From: Branchiostoma floridae
Taxonomy: Eukaryota > Chordata > Leptocardii > Amphioxiformes > Branchiostomatidae
NCBI RefSeq assembly: GCF_000003815.2
Contig: NC_049990.1
Span: 10,769,789 to 10,833,788, forward strand
Length of the DNA stretch: 64,000 nucleotides
Direction: 5' to 3'
Positions 10,546 through 22,692 of this stretch are shown one piece after another. The position numbers and the translations under genes were made by a program. The notes beneath the pieces were generated by a model. That model made no database searches. It saw only the letters and a program-made list of their open reading frames with translations, and was not told where the DNA came from. Each line of letters begins with the position of its first letter. Position 1 is the stretch's first letter.

Positions 10546-12725
10546 ACCTTATTCTTCAAACTTGTACACCAAACACTTGATCTCATTCATTAAACATTTT
10601 CCTTCGAGCGTTTACTGGAAGGAGTTTCCATGACACCCAATTATCAACAGGCCACGCTTTAACATTCGGCAATAATTGGGCAATCAAAAGACCCTTCGCG
10701 CTTCAAAGGCGTGGGTTCAAATGTTAACGGCCGTCGTAGTGGGTATCAGCGATTTCCATCAAGGTCGTACTTTTTAAACTGTTGGGGCGTGGAATTAGTT
10801 TTGTACCATACCAAAAAGATAGCATCTATAGTTTACGTTAAAACGCGTCTTTCAACGAAAGCGCTGGTTTTTGACTCAGTAAATGCGAATTAGAGATGGA
10901 CAATACACGACGGAGGCTTCATATTCTTGTTACGAACTACAAAGCCCTGTGTCTGGGGACACTTTCGCCACGTCTAATTAGACGGAGGACAGGGCTGCGC
11001 CAGCATGAATGTTTCTAATCATGACGACCCAAATAAATATTCATAACTGCTCCGTTGAATAACATCTGTATCATGTTGGAATTAATAATCTATTTTGAAA
11101 TAACCTGAGAAATAAATCAGGACACTCATATATCTAAAGTGACAGCTGTTGATTATAACATACATTTTGAAACTTGCTAAAAATCATTTTACAACACATA
11201 AAAAGGGGATATTCTACTGCAGTACCGTAACAGGCTACTAGGGAGCCCAAAATCTACTAGTTTATTGGTCTTACCAAGATCCACCCACATACCAAATAGC
11301 AAGACAATATAACTTGGCCTTCTCTTGTTGACAGACATACAGCCACACATACGGACACACACAAACGCACATAGAAATGAGACCAAAAACGTAACATTCT
11401 GGCAAAGATAATTGCCTCAAGCCAAGCATACAACAAACACAAATCAACCATACTCTTTCTTATGACAGGTGCCCCAATTATTGTCCTTAGCAACAGACAT
11501 GTCTCTAGGCAGTATCCATTGCTGCAGACTTCTTGCACTCATTACTATGGAAACATACCGCACGCCTTGTTAGTGTGGTGGTCTTTGGGAAATACGATTA
11601 ACTGCTGTAAAAATCAAAGAAGAGAGTTTGCATATGTGCGTTTACATTTAATGCTTTCTCAAAAACAGTTCAGTCACACTTTACCGTTAAACGTTAAATT
11701 GGTAGACTAATCCTGACTATCTATGAAATTTAGAGTTTTAGAGAATAAGTGAGTGACTTCACATTTGACTTATTTTTTGTACTTGAATGTACATTTTTGT
11801 GGTGCATTTGACTACATTTGAACTATGGAGGGTTTGCCAGCCAGTGAGATCTAATCCTTTATGACTATCACAAAGCCATTGTACCATTTTAGTCCAACGT
11901 TTTTAGGCTTGTACCAAAACTGCTTTAATCTTAACTGAAAATGCACAGACTGTCAGCATATCTATTGCTATATTAGCCAAAAATCAATTCTGCTAAGGGT
12001 CTAGGATTAAGAAAATATTGGACAGTTTCCAAGAATTGAAATTTGTTCCTACAAGATTATCTGACACCCATGAGACTTGAAGAGTTCAATATGGTTTTAT
12101 CTTCATATTCTGACATGTAGTAAGACTCCCAAAATTGAAAATATTCGCCCCTTAAAGGTTTTCTTCATAGCCTAGATTGATTCTTAGTTTTAATCTTGAT
12201 ATCTACATACAGCTATATTTTTTTTTACATTTCTTGCAAAATCTATTCAACTACACATACTGACTTTGGTTCATTGTTTGCTCTGTGCCAGAAGTTCACA
12301 CACATACATTCAAACATACATTCAAACATACATTCAGCAACCACTCAACGGATTAAAGCAAAATGGTTGCTAAGGACTATTTGAAAATGGAAAGGACTAT
12401 TCTAAAGTGGCTTGTGACAGAAGGTGGTTGCCTGTGCCAAGTTTGACTGTAGTACAATGTTACTCACGAACCACAATCTGACTAAACTGGATGGGTTCCA
12501 GCTGAAGCTATTTAATCATACAGCAATCTCTGGTAGAGGTTAGCCAAGACTGACCTAGACCTTATATAAACTGCACAATCATGTACTCAGTGTAGTCTGT
12601 CATTGTTGTTTGATGTCCATGACTCAAATTTGAAGCATTGGACTTTGAGGTTGAGTGTATGAGTCCTACCCGTCTATTATTCTTGCCTGCTACCAGTAAG
12701 GGTTGCAGTCCAAATGAGAGCATCA
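10546..12725. other. Start of the putative giant first intron
   Basis: No exon is recognised. A degraded dispersed repeat lies at about 11200-11375. A short (ACATTCAA)-like direct repeat lies at 12298-12338. The rest is unassigned AT-rich sequence. Confidence 0.5.
11200..11375 (+). repeat. Fragment of the repeat family seen at 29781-30842
   Basis: It shares 'gcagtacc...agggagcccaaaatcta' with 30640-30680, followed by a degenerate run of 'cagacatac/cacacac' words like the CAGA/CACA tail of that element. Confidence 0.45.
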
Positions 12726-12733
12726 GTTAGGGT

Positions 12734-13131
12734 TAGGGGTGAGTACCGGTACAGAACATTCAGGTCCAGGTCCGGTTCAAGTCCAAAGAGGATCTGATTC
12801 AGTATGTAAAAGCATGTGAATGGACGATACTCAAAACAACGGTCCAATTTGCTACAAAGAAGTATGTTTTGTGGATTATTTGCCTCCCACTGACGTTCTA
12901 AAATCCTGCAACACTAACTGCCTCTGTACAATTGACTGTAAAACTTTGTAGAATTGACTATAAATTCTACTTTGTTTCGCTCTTGTTATTTCTTTGACCG
13001 GTAAGCCACAAAACATGTGAATTCCTGATCAAATAGTCTGTTTATTTTCTAATAGGTCCAACATTTAGCATAGGTCCAACAACTGGTTTTTCCAGTTTTG
13101 TACCAATACACGGTACTGGTACCCACCCCTA
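12734..13131. mobile_element. 398-bp hAT-type MITE with 8-bp target duplication
   Basis: The ends are inverted: TAGGGGTGAGTACCGGTAC on the left and, read on the minus strand, TAGGGGTGGGTACCAGTAC on the right. The flanks are GTTAGGGT (12726-12733) and GTTGGGGT (13132-13139), an 8-bp duplication with one mismatch, which is the hAT signature. The interior has 'ggtcc' words in both orientations but no transposase. A related element lies at 50430-50629. Confidence 0.8.
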
Positions 13132-13139
13132 GTTGGGGT

Positions 13140-13965
13140 ACATGATGCTTGTACTTGATAAAACTAAGTACAGGGACCAGGTGCGTTGCTCATAGAATCC
13201 TGAGCTAAATGCTAAACAATCATTTTGGAATCTTTTGTCCTTTAACTTTTTGTTATGATAAATCATTAATGGTCAAGGTGACTCTGATGAATTTATCCTG
13301 AATCAGCATTTCTAAATTATCTGTTCGTTAGTTGGTTATGCAGATTACATTGCAGATAAATCATTAACTGCAGTACACGAAATGTATACATGGACATTTC
13401 CATTCCCCTGGTCTGGATTTTAACTGCATCTCCAAAACCTCATTTCTGAGAAATTACATTTTTTCTACTACAATTATCCTAGTTTAATGTGAATACAAAC
13501 TTAAAGCTAAATGTGTCTTGCAGGCAGCTTTTGGCTTATTGTAAGAATAGCATAACATAATCCAAGAAGAAGAATTTTCCAAAAGGATAACAGAGTACTG
13601 CCTGTTATCACTCTGCAGTCTAAAAAATACCCATATTAACTTTCCATTATAGAGGGTCGCGAATAAGATGAAAAGGAAGATATTAACGATCATGTAAGGT
13701 TAACAGACTGTACAAAATAGCTTTGATGGAAAATCTCATGCATGAAGCATCTTTATGCATCACATCTTGAAGTAAGTAATGGGGGCTTAGAGGAAATCAC
13801 ATTACTGGCTTCACTTGAAAGTAAAATAGAAAACTCTGACATGCTCTGCTTCAGAACAAACCAATTCTATTTGTTACTTCTCAGAATTTTTTCATCTGAG
13901 AACCATATAATCACGACATGTTGACAGCCCTATTGGCCTGTATTTCTATTTTGTTGTTTTGTATT
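13140..13965. other. Intronic sequence without recognisable features
   Basis: Nothing beyond unassigned AT-rich DNA is visible. Confidence 0.5.
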
Positions 13966-14330
13966 TTTACCTTCGCCTAGAAGATTATATTTTCCATAGC
14001 GTTTGTTTGTATGTTTGTAGAAGACAAGCATAACTCAAGACTGCTTTGATAGATTGTATTGATATTCAGTATGTGGGTAGGTCTTGTTTAGACCTGGATA
14101 AGACTAGATTTTGAGCCCCCTAGCAACTTGTTACAATACTGAAACAGACCTTCCTGTCACAAGTTCTGGACACGCTGTGATTACCATATTTGAGTGGTAG
14201 ATAGCTATTCGGGTCAAGGGTAAGTGGTAGAGATTTGGGCCTCCTAGCAGCTTATGTAGGAACTGCAGGGGCCACCTAGGTGTCAGACTTTAGAAGGGAA
14301 TAACACAAGAAGGAGTTGACAGATCATTAT
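13966..14330 (+). repeat. Dispersed repeat beginning 'accttcgcctagaag'
   Basis: It starts 'ttaccttcgcctagaagatt' and contains 'aagcataactcaagactgct', 'gagccccctagcaacttg' and 'gggcctcctagcagcttatg'. The wording resembles the 29781-30842 family (gagttatc, gggggcccaaa), pointing to a related non-autonomous element. Its right end is not resolved. Confidence 0.4.
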
Positions 14331-14884
14331 GATTCGTCTAACATTTCGGAGAACCAAGGAAAAGATTAGTATGGCCAAACTATAGCTTGTCAATCAGCAC
14401 AAATTCAATGTATTGTTTACTCCACAAAAGGATAAAAGAATTATCATTACCATTCATATGATGACGTTGATGGTCACATTGTTGCCAAAATACCATGATC
14501 ATCCTTGCCTAACAGATGCTTTGATGAGAAAATTGGACAATCAGTGAGCAATTAATAGTAATAAGCTGTTTTTCTATAATTCTATAGAGACTGAAGATAT
14601 AATCAAAGACTGGCATTTTCAAATGTTAACAGGAGCTTCCCTAACATGGCATGCATTTTCACGCGCTGCTAAATCAGCATATATTAGTCAGTGGGAACAA
14701 ACATGCTGTACTTATGCATTGATCAGATCATAATGCATAAGATCAGCAAAAAATCTTAGGGCAGGTATCATCTTAGGGCACCTCCCGTTAAATGAATAAA
14801 TGGTTTAGTCTGCAAATAAAAGAATTTTGCAGCCTGTTGCATCAGTTCCCAGATGTGACATCTGTCTATTGAATCAACATGGCC
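14331..14884. other. Intronic sequence without recognisable features
   Basis: No gene or clear repeat is visible. Confidence 0.5.
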
Positions 14885-14887
14885 TAA

Positions 14888-14964
14888 GGCCACACCAATT
14901 TAATTTCTTGGTTCACGGATTCGCTCGCTCCTATTTTTTGGAGAAAAAAAAAAATAAAAATCAA
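14888..14964 (+). mobile_element. 5' end of a GGCCACACC MITE, truncated
   Basis: TAA at 14885-14887 precedes GGCCACACCAATTTAATTTC, and the terminal repeat then degrades into an A-rich run at 14941-14960. It is followed directly by LINE coding sequence, so the LINE or a deletion removed the rest of this copy. Confidence 0.7.
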
Positions 14965-14965
14965 C

Positions 14966-15965
14966 CACTCTAGCAAATTTTCACCAATAATGAAACCATT
15001 TACCAACTTTCTGGTGTTGCAAATTGGCCTTTATATTATAAGCTCCTTAAAGTGTGGGTATTATTTAGGTGTCACCATTGATGACAAACTTACATGGAAA
15101 AAACATATTGACCTTATTTGCAAAAAAATCTATAAAAACATAGGTATTGTCAGAAAAATCGCAATGCTACTATCTTCTAAAACATATGATATTATACTAT
15201 AGTTTACTATATCCCTATCTTGCATATTGTAACATTGTATGGGCGAGTACGTACTCCACATCACTTAAACCTCTACTTCTTCTGCAGAAACGCTTCGTCC
15301 GAATAGTCTCAAATGTGTCGTATACATTCCCTTCTGCATCTTTGTTTCGTAATTTAAAAGTATTAACTATATATGATATAAACAAACTGCAAAGTTGCCT
15401 TTTTGTTCACAAAACAATTAATAGTTCTTCTATACCTAAGCAATTCCAGAACCTTTTCCATCACAATTCAGACCACCATCATTACAATACTAGACAGTCT
15501 AACCATTTAAAACAGATACAAGTAAAAACACAACAAAGAAAGTTTTCCATGTTCTTCAAGTGTCCGCAAATCTGGAATAGTTTAAATGAAACCTTACATC
15601 ATTGTCATTCACAACCCATCTTCAAAAACCTGTTAAAAAAGTCATTATTAGATAATCAAACATTTAATTAATCTCCCATTCATTGTCAGTTGTTACATTT
15701 CTTTCAATGTTATATTCTTATATAGCATAAGTTATCAATTATTGAACTATTATGATTTATTTCCATTTTGTTAATTGATATAATTCTTTTGGTTACATTA
15801 TTGTCTAATGTTTAATTTTACACGTCTATTCAATCTTGTTACTTTGGAGGAAGACCTTGTACAAGCCACGAGGCTTTTTTCTTCCCCCCTGCACGTACTT
15901 TCTTCCTTTAACTTGTTTTATGTTAACTTTTTAAAGATTGTGCAAAATAAATAAAGTCAAGTCAA
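14966..15965 (+). mobile_element. 5'-truncated LINE fragment (jockey/CR1-like reverse transcriptase C-terminus and 3' tail), dead
   Basis: Two overlapping frames together resemble the C-terminal part of a non-LTR reverse transcriptase. The first (about 14975-15202) contains YLGVTIDDKLTWKKHI, a motif typical of the region after the RT palm. The second (to 15671) contains LLYPYLAYCNIVWAST, LLLLQKRFVRIV, HYNTRQS and IWNSLNETL, in the usual order for jockey/CR1/L2-type elements. A frameshift near 15195-15205 separates them. After the stop comes a 3' UTR with a 'cacgaggctttttt' hairpin-like block and a short tail built of 'aataaa' and (GTCAA)n. The endonuclease and the YADD catalytic core are absent, so this is a typical dead-on-arrival copy. 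Confidence 0.85.
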
Positions 15966-16110
15966 AGTCATTATCATTGAAGTTATATTTTTCATTCATG
16001 AAGAATGGGACAAACATAAAAACTGACACTACTTTTGTAATTTTCAACGAACAGGTGCTGTTACTGTACAGTAATAGTGTTTTTGTACTTTTTTCAAGCT
16101 GAAAACTTTT

Positions 16111-17183
16111 AACGGATTCAGATGCAACTTGAGACATTATTATTGTCTCAAGTTGACATGATTTTTAGATCTGGGTACTATTTGTACATAATATGATGTT
16201 ATGTACTCCTAAACCCTACTCAAGACTGGCTTCCCTGGCTGGAATTCCAGCGCCTTACCCTAGGCATCCTCTGGCTGGATTTCCAGCGGCTTCCATTTGA
16301 CTGCTACTCTGGCTGGAAATCCAGCGGCCTAGAGCAAGATTGCCTCTTTGGCTGGAATTCCAGCGGTCCAGAACAAGACTACCAGCCTGGCTGGAAATCC
16401 AGCGGCACTGTTTAACAGTGCCTCCCTGGCTGGATTTCCAGTGGCACTGTTCAACACTGCCTCCCTCGCTGGATTTCCAGTGGCACTGTTCAACACTGCC
16501 TCCCTCGCTGGATTTCCAGCGGCACTGTTCAACACTGCCTCCCTCGCTGGAAATCCGGTCCTGTTCAACACTGCCAGCCTGGCTGGAAATCCAGCGGCCC
16601 TGTTCAACACTGCCAGCCTGGCTGGATTTCCAGCGGCCCTGTTCAACACTGCCACCCTGGCTGGATTTCCAGCGGCCCTGTTCAACACTGCCACCCTGGC
16701 TGGATTTCCAGCGGCCCTGTTCAACACTGCCAGCCTCGCTGGAAATCCAGCGGCACTGTTCAACACTGCCTCCCTCGCTGGAAATCCAGCGGCACTGTTC
16801 AACACTGCCTCCCTCGCTGGAAATCCGGTCCTGTTCAACACTGCCTCCCTGGCTGGATTTCCAGCGGCACTGTTCAACACTGCCAGCCTCGCTGGAAATC
16901 CAGCAGCACTGTTCAACACTGCCTCCCTCGCTGGATTTCCAGCGGCCCTGTTCAACACTGCCTCCCTGGCTGGATTTCCAGCGGCACTGTTCAACACTGC
17001 CAGCCTTCCTGGAAATCTATCGACCCTGTTCAACACTGCCTCCCTCAATGGATTTTCAGCGACACTGTTCAACACTGCCTCCCTCGCTGGAATTCCATTG
17101 GCCCTGTTCAACACTGCTTCCTTTCAAAACAGGTATACTCCTTACCTAGTGCTTTATTCGGTACCTTATATATACACGATGGC
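16111..17183 (+). repeat. Minisatellite-bearing element, copy A (39-bp palindromic units)
   Basis: About 19 tandem units of mostly 39 bp (two are 36 bp) span about 16389-17130. Each has a 14-bp core of arms GCTGGA/TCCAGC around a central AA or TT, plus a spacer 'ggcactgttcaacactgcc'. Solitary cores lie outside the array at 16229-16365. The left flank holds a hairpin AACTTGAGACA...TGTCTCAAGTT (about 16126-16154). Both flanks and the array match 48955-49926 in inverted orientation, so this is a dispersed element that carries its minisatellite, not a local expansion. Long open frames on both strands arise because 39 is a multiple of 3. I reject them as genes. Confidence 0.9.
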
Positions 17184-18090
17184 TGAATTTTGACGATGGC
17201 TGAATTTATTGTAATATAGTACTTTTATAGTAGAAATATATTTGTATATGTGTCAACAGTAAATGTCAACAGTAACTTACTTTTATAAGCGTTTTCTGTC
17301 CGATTTATAACTAATACAACATCATTGGTGCATTTTGCGGGTTTTAGCGACCTGGAGACAAAAAAATTTGGGCCCTGTGCCACCCCTGCTTTAGGTACGC
17401 AAGACCGTCTTAGACATCCCTCATCCCTCGTCTTTCGGTCACAGAACGTCCCGCAATCTTCTGCAGAACACGTAAAAAGTTCTGAACATCCCGCAATCAT
17501 CCGCAGAACTTGTAAAAAGTTATGCAAGAATAGATGCCAAAAGCCTTCTGCAGAGATCCACAAATTCCTACGAATTCACAATAAACAGCTCACAAAACTA
17601 CAATCTATGATGATACTCATTGGTAGCTGAGTGTATGATTGTTATGTAGTATGAAAAGCTACAAATAAAATAATCCGGCGTTATAAAACTATGTTGGCAT
17701 ACACGTAATATGGCAAAATGTTCAAGAACACTGGCGTCTGTCAGTGGCTGCATGTGTAAATAAACATCCCGTCAGCAGCACAACTTTTCTATAGCACAGG
17801 TACAAACTGCAATTTGATTTGGCCAAAGTTAAGGAAAAAATAGAAAGAACAACATTTGCCCTGGAGCAAAGAAAGCATATTTCGATCCATGGTCATCCCC
17901 ATTCGCAAATGTACTGTTCTATATCAATCTTAAGCATAAATTGTTTTAATTATCCAACAACATCATCCCACTCCAATTTTTAAACTGGATGTCTAAAAGT
18001 TGCCCCTTAATACAAGAATGGACTCTTCCAGAACACCTCCATCTATGTAAAATGGACTGGTCTATGTGTCCCATTTCCCATTTCTAGTTA
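17184..18090. other. Intronic sequence; small direct repeat only
   Basis: A roughly 46-bp direct repeat lies at about 17445-17520 ('cccgcaatc..c.gcagaac..gtaaaaagtt'). Nothing else is recognised. Confidence 0.45.
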
Positions 18091-19680
18091 ACAGCTACCC
18101 TTATACCAAATTCTAGATCGGTTGACTATTTGAGTATTTCGTGACAAAGGAAGCAAAAATACAGATTTTTGAACCAAAATCGCAAAAAAATCTAAATGTA
18201 AGTGGTTACATACGTTCTGTATGCATCCTCATACCAAATCTCAGGTCGTTTGGTTTTCATACAAATGCATAGGAGGCAAACCTATAAATATTGTGGCTAA
18301 AATGACAAAAAATCCAAAATTTCAACAATTTCATGAAAGGTGTTCCCAAAGTGAAAATGACGTGCTGTGGGCACATGTGCCACACCCCTTCATATCAAAT
18401 TTCTGGTCATTTGGCTTTAGGCTCGTTCGCATTTAAATGTCGAAATGCTGTCGCCTGACTTTACGCCTTGATATGGAGCAAATTATAGACAACATCACTA
18501 GTCCCTTCATTTTTCTATAACCCCTGTAATGTTTTACAAAAGATGCACCACAACATTCTTATAGGTTGGTGGGTTAGAAGATTGATATAGCCACGGGTGG
18601 GATTTCACACCCTAAAAAATGGCTGTCGCCTAAGAAGAAACGAAGAATTCAAAGAGTACCCAAAAATGTAATAATTCAGTTCCCAGAATGACTGTTCCGC
18701 AGGTGAAACCAGCTGACCAGGCCCTCTGACCGATCACGTCAGATCGCTACTAATAGTACTATCACTGATCTTGGAGGCTGTGTGAGGAGGTTCATGCCTG
18801 TCGCCAGATTCTGTAACAAACGTTACCACCACTAGTACGATGGTTGCCACGGATGTATCTTATCCACGTATAAGACTAGAAATGGCCATTTTTGTGACGC
18901 TGTACAGTTTTTTGGCTTTCTAAAGAAACAAGAAAGGGTTGTTGACTGTCATTTGTATCCCACCTTGCTTAACAAAATGTTGTACAGAAATGACTGTAAC
19001 AAACGTTACCGTTGTTCGATGCTGTCTAAGCTTTCTATTTGACCTGGTGTAAAAAAGCTGCACACTTTTCAAATGTCCCTAGGGACATCCACTTATACCT
19101 AAATGATGTAGTCAATAAGGTAAGTCCTTTCGAAGAAAACAGGGTAAAGTCTACTGTTGTAACAAGCGTTACCGGTAACGTTTGTTACCTGCCCTGTAAT
19201 GCATTACCAATGGGACCGAAAATAATAAGTTTCCATTTTTTGGCTATGGTTAAAAGAGGGATTTTTCTCAACAACCACATAGTTTTCACTAAATCAAGCC
19301 GATTTATTGTTCCACCAAAAAATGCCATTTTCGACATTTGAATGAGAACGATTATTTAATACAAGGCATGGGAGCCAAAAATATACATTTTTTTGTCACA
19401 AAATGGCCTCAAATTCAAACCCCAACTCATTTTTGAAGTGATGTATACACAAAGTGTCAATGGCGTCCTAATGGGCATATGTCCAATGCAAACTGCGGGT
19501 CATTAGGTTGTAATACAGGAGCACAAGGGCCCAAAATATCCATTTTTGGTTTAAAAATGACCCCCCAAAAATAAAGTTTAAAGTTTAAGGCCTCTATTAA
19601 AAAGTGAAAAAAAAACGCCTGGGGTATTTACTATCTCTAACTCCTCGGCAAATAAATTTCAGTTCATTTGGCCTCAAAAT
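18091..19680 (+). repeat. Modular dispersed repeat ('ataccaaatctcaggtc' modules)
   Basis: The phrase 'ataccaaat(t)c(t)..gtc.tttgg' recurs near 18107, 18231, 18392 and, weaker, 19647, each followed by runs of A-rich 'aaaaatccaaaattt' sequence. This looks like an old repeat built of related modules. Ends and class are not determined. Confidence 0.4.
18812..19189. repeat. Cluster of a 16-bp motif TGTAACAAACGTTACC with a 30-bp palindrome
   Basis: The motif occurs at 18812-18827 and 18995-19010 exactly, at 19158-19173 with one change, and inverted at 19174-19189. The last two abut and make a 30-bp palindrome (19159-19188) with a single mismatch pair. Function unknown. Confidence 0.75.
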
Positions 19681-22086
19681 GAAAAAGATGATTCCATTTG
19701 AAAATTTGGCAGGTGATGAAGAAACATGACAAAACACAATATAATTTAATCCAAAACACAATATAATTCAATCCATGTGTGGATTGAAATATAATTAGAG
19801 CGCTGTGACAAAAAAAATAGCAAGAACAGTCTGGGACCGAACTATAGATTATGCGGTTTGATACACGCAAACGGCAGCGTCGAGGCCACACTAAACTTTC
19901 TCACGGTGAGTGGTCTTGAGTCATATCACAGATCGCAAATTTTTGAAAATCTTACCGCTACCTCCGGGCAGTCTGAAGTTTCGAGGGACGTAAATCCAAT
20001 CATTTCAGCATTCTAGCAAATAGAAATACTGACAGCAAACAATTTTATATTCGTCGCCAATAAACGAGGTTCTTTCATTTGTCTTTGAAGAATACCGAAA
20101 CATTTATTGCAAAGGCATGTTATTGTGCTAAGGAAATAAACGACTCGCGCTTCCAAATCTGAAATCGGTAACGGTTAAGACGCGTGATTTGTGGAACCGA
20201 GGCAAATCTAAGCAGGACTAGCTCATGTACAAAATTATATATGTTTTTGTCCACCAGCCGCCGCGCCCGTGGTCACGACAAGCTAGCGCAAGCGGTACAA
20301 AAATATTGTAACAAACAAAAGTGTTGCCTGACGTATTCAACACGTTTTCTCCGGTGGAACGCAGGAGGCCCGTTACAGGTCAGTCAGAAAACTTTTGTAT
20401 TTCAACAACAAAGAACAACTTGTACTTTGAGAGACTAGTATGTCGGTCCGCCGTTTGATTCAAAATTTCAGAAACGCCGACAAGAGCATAATACGTCTAT
20501 CGGGTTATTTTACGCCCGGCGTTACAGCTAACGTATTCTAAATGTATTCTAATCTTAACAGGGCCGGTACACTCCCTTAGTAACGTATATATTCCTCTCC
20601 CGCCATTTTTCATTTCCAGGCATACTTTCCTTTCCCGTCGTATTCCCGGATAAAAATGGCAAATCGACGTCCACCCCCCCCCCCCCACACAAAAAAAAAA
20701 AAAAAAAACTTTCGCCAAGGTCCTAGAGACGACGGTCGGGTGAAGGAGGCTACTTTGAAACCCTGTGTCTGTCCCAAATTTAAACACCGTCAGACACCGA
20801 CCTAAAATTAGATGGAAATTTGACACCCACATGCGCGAAAACGTGGGCTTGTTCTGGAGAAAAACGTACCGAATGCTGCAACAGATCGACGGTAAACTGG
20901 TATTATCAGTGCCGAGAAAACTCTTAACTATAGAAATTGAGACAATTGTGAATCTATATCTTTGTGGTTCCAGAGCTAGTTTCCGACCTACACTGGAAAA
21001 AAGTGAAACGGTCTCCCGTTGGGCAAGGGCGGTGCCGCCACGTGCCTGGAAGCAGTGTGAAACCAGTGTAGGAAACAGTGCGAAACCAGTGTAACAAGCA
21101 GGCGAAAAGAAGGAAAAAACAGGCAAAAATTACGACTACACAACATATTTTGTCATTCATGATCAGAAAACATTACATTCCAAACGTAGCCTTTGCCGAC
21201 CAAATTTCCGGCTTCTTATTTAGAAATGGCACGTGGTGAAGTCATGGCTGGGCGTGAGGTCTTTGATTACTCTGGTACGGTCTTTAATTGACATACTCAA
21301 GCACGTCGTGACTCCGGCGGCGTGAATTCCAAAACGTGCTGTGATATAGTCACTAGATGAAATAACTTCCACACGAGGCAAAGATATGTATGCACCAATT
21401 ATACAGAAAATCAAATGCAGATGGACAAATGGATCGAAGTTTGAATATATAACCTCCACGTTTAGTTTAGATAATAATAGATTATATGAAAGTGAAGTCG
21501 CGGTTAGAATACAATTTGTACACATACCCCCTATGCGGGCATGCTGCCGTAAGGAACTCAAAATGAAAAGAAAAAAAAAATCCTGAGAAAATAACTTTGC
21601 CCCCCTCCCCTTCCTGCAACTTTCAAGGACGTCCTATGTCAACAGAGACCACGCTGACGCAAAAAAAAATTAATTAGGCAAGTGATACCCTGGAGTCCAG
21701 CCTTGTACTGTTGATGAAAGCTTGATACGTTTTGCAGGGAAAACGTTATAAAGTTTCATATTTATAAGACGAAAAGTTGGGCACGCATCCCCAAAAATTC
21801 CACAATTCACCCACATTAAAGCGCCTAAACAAGTGTACATGTACTCGAGGACGCCCTTGATGTACTTTAGAAATGGTCGCCAGCGTCCTCTCCCGCGCGT
21901 CATAATTTCTTCCCAAATAAGGAAATCTACGGACACTGCAGGCATCTCGCTCGCAGTTCGGGCAGTCTTCGGCCAGCATCGGAGTGCGTGACGTCATAGC
22001 CGGGAATCTTTTTCATGAATTTTGCAGATTTGGGCCAAATACAGACTACTGGCATGCCATCGAATACAAGTACACAATACTGTGCT
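19681..22086. other. Intronic sequence with a C/A homopolymer tract
   Basis: A C-run passes into an A-run at about 20672-20708. The minus-strand frame of 209 codons across 20497-21126 contains translated homopolymer (FFFFFF, GGGG) and no recognisable domain, so I do not call it a gene. A 'gtgaaac.agtgta' word is repeated around 21055-21095. Confidence 0.45.
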
Positions 22087-22087
22087 T

Positions 22088-22192
22088 AGCCTGGTTAACA
22101 AACCCCAGCCCTATCTCAAGTATCTATCGTGCACACGAAAGATATATCTTGAGGTTGGGGTATGGAAGGCATGGAATCCAGGCTATACTGTG
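22088..22192. repeat. Short foldback element starting TTAGCCTGG
   Basis: The left part 'ttagcctgg...accccagccctatctcaag' is mirrored by 'cttgaggttggggt...ccaggcta' on the right. A related, looser copy lies at 22566-22692 ('tagcctggt ... gatctcaaagatg tttttgagatcgggctggg'). These look like miniature inverted-repeat elements; target duplications were not resolved. Confidence 0.55.
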
Positions 22193-22565
22193 CTGTGCTA
22201 GTAACCGGGATGGCACTGGATCCCTGCTGATCGTTCATCAAGATAAGAGGGTCAACAGGCCGCATGTCAGGTCTGGACTGAACACGTGATTACAAGATTG
22301 ATAAGGAAAGGACACCCTGGGACCTACAGAGCGAGCCTGGCGTAGTTGGTAACAGTTACGGGTACTAATTTGTGAATCAAAGGGAGTGATGTACAACATA
22401 AACACGTTCAGTGAGGTTCATTTTTTCCCAATGAAGAGTAGTTTCAGCCAAGTCATCATTCATGCAACCAAGCACAGAGGTCAAATAGAGGTCAAAGATG
22501 AATTCTAGTCTCTATCAGAATCCCATCAGCTGAAAAGGAGTGAAACTGTTTAAACGACACTTGAC

Positions 22566-22692
22566 TAGCCTGGTAAACAACTTTCAACTAAAAGAAAACT
22601 AGACCGAAATCTTAGCGATCCTTAGCACGGATATACCAGACCCCAACACGATCTCAAAGATGTTTTTGAGATCGGGCTGGGCCGGGCTATCG
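22566..22692. repeat. Second TAGCCTGG foldback element
   Basis: It contains the inverted pair 'gatctcaaagatg' / 'tttttgagatcgggctgg' and begins 'tagcctggtaaac', like the copy at 22088. Confidence 0.45.

Noticed and set aside
16329-17193. Three overlapping open frames of 261-281 codons on both strands
   Set aside because: They run through a 39-bp tandem repeat; because 39 is a multiple of 3 and the unit lacks stops, frames stay open on both strands. No start context or splice signal.
20497-21126. 209-codon minus-strand frame
   Set aside because: Contains translated poly-C/poly-A tract and no recognisable domain.
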